Shown one piece after another: positions 6,405-8,726 of a DNA stretch of 8,726 nucleotides. The notes under the pieces are model-generated. The model was not told the DNA's origin, did not search any database, and was given only the letters and a program-made list of their open reading frames with translations. Numbering within the stretch: the first letter of the stretch is position 1; each line of letters begins with the position of its first letter. Source of the DNA: an uncultured Fastidiosipila sp. (GTDB lineage Bacteria; Bacillota; Clostridia; Saccharofermentanales; Fastidiosipilaceae); assembly GCA_938014865.1 (NCBI GenBank), contig CALLQJ010000100.1, positions 1-8,726 of the forward strand. Direction: 5' to 3'. Made by a program: the position numbers and the translations under genes.

Positions 6405-7979
6405 TTATCCTTTCGCTTCCTCATCCGCTCCGGCAGATGCTTCAAATGCTGTCGTTCCGAGCGCGGCGTCAAAGTTCAGGAAACGGGCTTCGCCGCCTTC
6501 CGCCCGTCCTTTCGTCACCGCAAATAAGGCAGGTTTCGCGCCGGTCCAGGTATTCGGCTCCAGCAGAAGACAGTCGGGGAAAACTTCCCGCTGCCCGTCT
6601 TTTTCATAAGCGAACTGCGCCACGGGCCCTTTCTCCGTCTCGCGGACTAAAAGGCAAAGGGTAACGGGACCTTGGGCAAGACCTCGGCTCTGCAGGATCT
6701 TTTCTTCCGCGCCGCGTTCACCCAAGGCCAGCACCAGTCTCCTGCCGCCTTCTCCCCGAAGCGATAAGGCCAGGTAGCGATCGCCTAAAACGGCCAGACC
6801 CGCCGCATCGTCTGCTTCCAGGGCCGCAGCATCAAGCGTCGATTTATAAAGTGCGGAAGGGGCGATCAGTTTCTGGCTGAGGAGATTCGCCTTCTGCCAT
6901 AAATTGATCGTCTCCGCTCCGTCGGCATTCTGCGCACGAAGCAGCAGCCCGTTTTCCATGCGCAAGGCATTTTCGGGGGGATTGGCATACCACTGCCACT
7001 GCAGCCCGGGGCCTTCGCCCTTAAAGTCATCCGAGGCCTTGAGCTCTGCGTCTTCCGCCCCTTCGATGCGGGACGCCGGCAGCGGCCATTCTGAGACGGG
7101 TGTACCGTAGTCCCTGCCTTCTTCGGCTTCGCCGATAAGAGGCCAGTCCTCTTTCCAGCACATCGGCTGCAGGTGGATGATGCGCCCGTAGGCGCCCTTA
7201 TCCTGGAAGTGCAAAAACCAGTCCTTCCCCTCAAAGTCCCGGATCCAGCCGCCCTGATGCGGGCCGTTGGTCGGGCTGTCGCCCTGCCGCATGACAATAC
7301 GGCTTTCGTAAGGGCCCCAAATGCTGCGGCTGCGCAGTACGGTCTGCCAGCCTGTCGTGACCCCGCCGGCGGGCGCAAAAATGTAAATATAGCCGTTTCT
7401 TTCGTACACTTTCGGCCCTTCCAAAGTCGGCTGCCGGGCGTGATCCAAAAAGCTCAGCCGGTCTTCGCCGTCAAAGGCTTCGCCGTTTTTCATGAACTGA
7501 AAGCAGCTCAGGGCCGACTTAAAGCCGATGCGGCTTTTGGCGTAAGCGTGCACCATATAGCCGTTGCCTTCTCCGTCAAAATAAGGGCAGGGATCGATCA
7601 GTCCCTTGCCTTTTTTGATCAGGCAGGGCCGGGACCACGGGCCCTCCGGCCTTTCGGCTTTAACCGCATAAATGCCTTCATCGGGCATGCCGTAAAAAAT
7701 CCAAACATAAGCGTCATAAACCCGCATGGAAGGCGCCCAGACCCCGTGGGAAACCTGCGGGAGATCAAAGCGTTTTTCCGGTATTTTGTCCAGCGCATAG
7801 CCGATTAATTCCCAGTCGGCAAGATTTCCGGAACGCAGGATCGGCAGGCCCGGCGTATACTGAAAGCTTGACGCCGTCATGTAATAATAATCACCGAAAA
7901 CAATGGGATCAGGATCCGAGAAATCGGCAAAAATCACCGGATTCTGATAATACCTTTTACCGTCTTTTTCAAAGCTCAT
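6405..7979 (-). CDS. GH43 glycosidase with concanavalin-like C-terminal domain
   Basis: This 524-residue protein is a GH43 enzyme, with a five-bladed propeller at about 12-300 and a beta-sandwich domain at about 315-515 of the type found in GH43 beta-xylosidases. Visible active-site residues are base Asp22 in FSDPDP, pKa-tuning Asp129 in GLIDPCP, acid Glu187 in TLEGPKVY and His241 in NGPHQGGW. The FAPAGGV, TGWQTVLRS and LHFQDKGAYGR stretches resemble, from memory, the GH43 subfamily 12 branch. Likely substrates are arabinose- or xylose-type side-chain residues; specificity is not settled. No signal peptide is present. I chose the ATG at 7979-7977 because AAGGAG lies 7 bases upstream; the frame is open for 22 more codons, but these give a low-similarity extension overlapping the esterase gene. 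The start overlaps the esterase stop as ATGA, and the stop is one base before the next GH43 start. Confidence 0.92.
   Translation of the reverse strand: MSFEKDGKRYYQNPVIFADFSDPDPIVFGDYYYMTASSFQYTPGLPILRSGNLADWELIGYALDKIPEKRFDLPQVSHGVWAPSMRVYDAYVWIFYGMPDEGIYAVKAERPEGPWSRPCLIKKGKGLIDPCPYFDGEGNGYMVHAYAKSRIGFKSALSCFQFMKNGEAFDGEDRLSFLDHARQPTLEGPKVYERNGYIYIFAPAGGVTTGWQTVLRSRSIWGPYESRIVMRQGDSPTNGPHQGGWIRDFEGKDWFLHFQDKGAYGRIIHLQPMCWKEDWPLIGEAEEGRDYGTPVSEWPLPASRIEGAEDAELKASDDFKGEGPGLQWQWYANPPENALRMENGLLLRAQNADGAETINLWQKANLLSQKLIAPSALYKSTLDAAALEADDAAGLAVLGDRYLALSLRGEGGRRLVLALGERGAEEKILQSRGLAQGPVTLCLLVRETEKGPVAQFAYEKDGQREVFPDCLLLEPNTWTGAKPALFAVTKGRAEGGEARFLNFDAALGTTAFEASAGADEEAKG
6408..6412 (-). promoter_or_regulatory. 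Ribosome binding site of the ankyrin-GH43 gene
   Basis: AAGGA on the minus strand is followed by TAAC and the ATG at 6403-6401. The upstream GH43 stop codon TAA (6407-6405) fills the spacer, so a ribosome finishing the first gene ends on the start site of the second. This decides the start against the in-frame ATG at 6472. Confidence 0.75.
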
Positions 7980-8726
7980 GCCGACACTCCTTCCTCTTTC
8001 GCCTTTGCCTGAAAATGCTTCAGCCGCTCCGAAAGTGCGGCACATTCAGGCCTGAGAATCGCCCGGTACGGCTCGCCTTTTGCCCAAAGATCGGCTGCGA
8101 CAAGGCCTGCAAAAATCCGGGCCCCGTCCGCTGTCAAATGCGAATTATCTTCTTTTCCTTCCGGATAATTCGCATAGCGTCCGGCCGGGAAATTCATAAA
8201 GAGCCTGCGGCTTTCTTCTGCGCCTGCCGCTTCGATATACGCTTTTGAAAGGCTTTGCAGATCGACCAGGAGAACGCCCAGCTCGGCGGCTTTTTCTTTC
8301 ATGGCCGCCGGATAGTCTCCGTGACTCGGGATGATCCGCCCGTCTTTTCCGAAATGCCGGCGCACCGGCGGGGTGATGAAGACGGCCTCGGCGCCGCGGT
8401 TTGAGGCCACATTATAAAACTTTTCCAAATTCAGCTGATAGTCGCCGTAAGCTGCGGCATAGCGCAGCGGATCTTCTTTTTTCTGATCGTTATGGCCGAA
8501 CTGGATGAAGAAAAAATCGCCCTCACCCAAAGTGAAATAGGCTTCCGGCATCCGCTGTTCGTCAATAAAGCTTTTCGTGCTGCGGCCGTTTACGGCTAAG
8601 TTGATGAGTTCTGCATCCTCCGCCGTATAAAGCCGAAAGCCTTGCCCCATCCCCGTCTGAGGGTAGGTCGCAAAGCCGTTGGGGGCGACGATTGAATCGC
8701 CGGCCCAGACTATTCTTCTTTTTCTG
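7976..8726 (-). CDS. Rhamnogalacturonan acetylesterase-type SGNH hydrolase (CE12-like), 5' partial
   Basis: The frame is open to the right edge and 249 residues are visible. The sequence carries all four SGNH blocks: VWAGDSIV with catalytic Ser11, VNGRSTKSF with Gly47, IQFGHND with Asn79, and EDNSHLTADGA with Asp193 and His196 (numbers from the first visible codon). The GHND block and the DNSHLT ending match rhamnogalacturonan acetylesterases such as B. subtilis RhgT/YesT, which remove acetyl groups from the galacturonate of rhamnogalacturonan I. Homologues have only about 5-10 residues before the GDS block, so just the first few codons are missing. An internal ATG at 8650 is not the start because it would remove the nucleophile Ser. 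No export signal is visible in the part shown, so a cytoplasmic role is inferred. Its stop overlaps the GH43 start (ATGA). Confidence 0.88.
   Translation of the reverse strand, partial: RKRRIVWAGDSIVAPNGFATYPQTGMGQGFRLYTAEDAELINLAVNGRSTKSFIDEQRMPEAYFTLGEGDFFFIQFGHNDQKKEDPLRYAAAYGDYQLNLEKFYNVASNRGAEAVFITPPVRRHFGKDGRIIPSHGDYPAAMKEKAAELGVLLVDLQSLSKAYIEAAGAEESRRLFMNFPAGRYANYPEGKEDNSHLTADGARIFAGLVAADLWAKGEPYRAILRPECAALSERLKHFQAKAKEEGVSA
7987..7992 (-). promoter_or_regulatory. Ribosome binding site of the first GH43 gene
   Basis: AAGGAG on the minus strand is 7 bases before the ATG at 7979-7977 and lies inside the 3' end of the esterase gene. It decides the start over the longer open frame that begins at 8045. 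Confidence 0.85.

Noticed and set aside
6404..6472. Upstream in-frame ATG for the ankyrin-GH43 gene
   Set aside because: It would overlap the first GH43 gene by 68 bases. The Arg- and His-rich extension is a shadow of that gene, while the ATG at 6403 has its own ribosome binding site.
7173..7808. 211-codon open frame on the plus strand
   Set aside because: It is antisense to the well-supported GH43 catalytic domain and has no recognisable motif.
7980..8045. Upstream in-frame start for the first GH43 gene
   Set aside because: It would extend 22 residues into the esterase gene. The ATGA overlap and AAGGAG at 7992-7987 support the start at 7979.
1..8726. tRNA, rRNA, CRISPR arrays, insertion sequences, phage genes
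   Set aside because: Apart from one 111-base spacer the window is almost fully occupied by catabolic, transport and regulatory genes. No repeat arrays, transposase motifs or RNA gene signatures were seen.

Overview
This window looks like a pectin / rhamnogalacturonan-side-chain utilisation locus from a Gram-positive bacterium, most likely a gut- or rumen-type Clostridia member (Bacillota). The reasons are purine-rich Shine-Dalgarno sites ahead of nearly every start, sugar-degrading enzymes without signal peptides, a LacI-family regulator inside the operon, and a mid-range base composition broken only by one AT-rich spacer. No genus can be named from the sequence alone. Every supported gene is on the minus strand, so transcription runs from the right edge to the left.

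In order of transcription: (1) 8726-7976, a rhamnogalacturonan acetylesterase-type SGNH hydrolase (CE12-like), missing only its first few codons at the window edge; (2) 7979-6405, a two-domain GH43 glycosidase; (3) 6403-4526, a second GH43 glycosidase with an unusual ankyrin-repeat domain at its N-terminus; (4) 4497-2710, an exporter-type ABC half-transporter; (5) 2621-1335, a serine hydrolase of the beta-lactamase / class C family whose 5' end (to about 2720) is disrupted; (6) 1335-253, a LacI-family regulator; (7) 141-1, the N-terminus of tagaturonate reductase (UxaB), running off the left edge.

Genes 1 to 6 are tightly packed. There is an ATGA overlap between 1 and 2, a one-base gap between 2 and 3, 28 bases between 3 and 4, an overlap of the intended start of 5 with the end of 4, and a TAATG overlap between 5 and 6. 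They therefore read as one transcript with translational coupling. A 111-base AT-rich spacer separates the regulator from uxaB and holds a 20-bp imperfect inverted repeat.

The inferred pathway is this: acetylated, side-chain-bearing pectic oligosaccharides enter the cell, the CE12-like esterase removes acetyl groups, the two GH43 enzymes remove arabinose- or xylose-type residues, and released galacturonate is reduced through tagaturonate by UxaB. The roles of the ABC exporter and the serine hydrolase are not settled by the sequence. The points most worth a second look are the ankyrin-GH43 fusion and the frameshifted start of the serine hydrolase.
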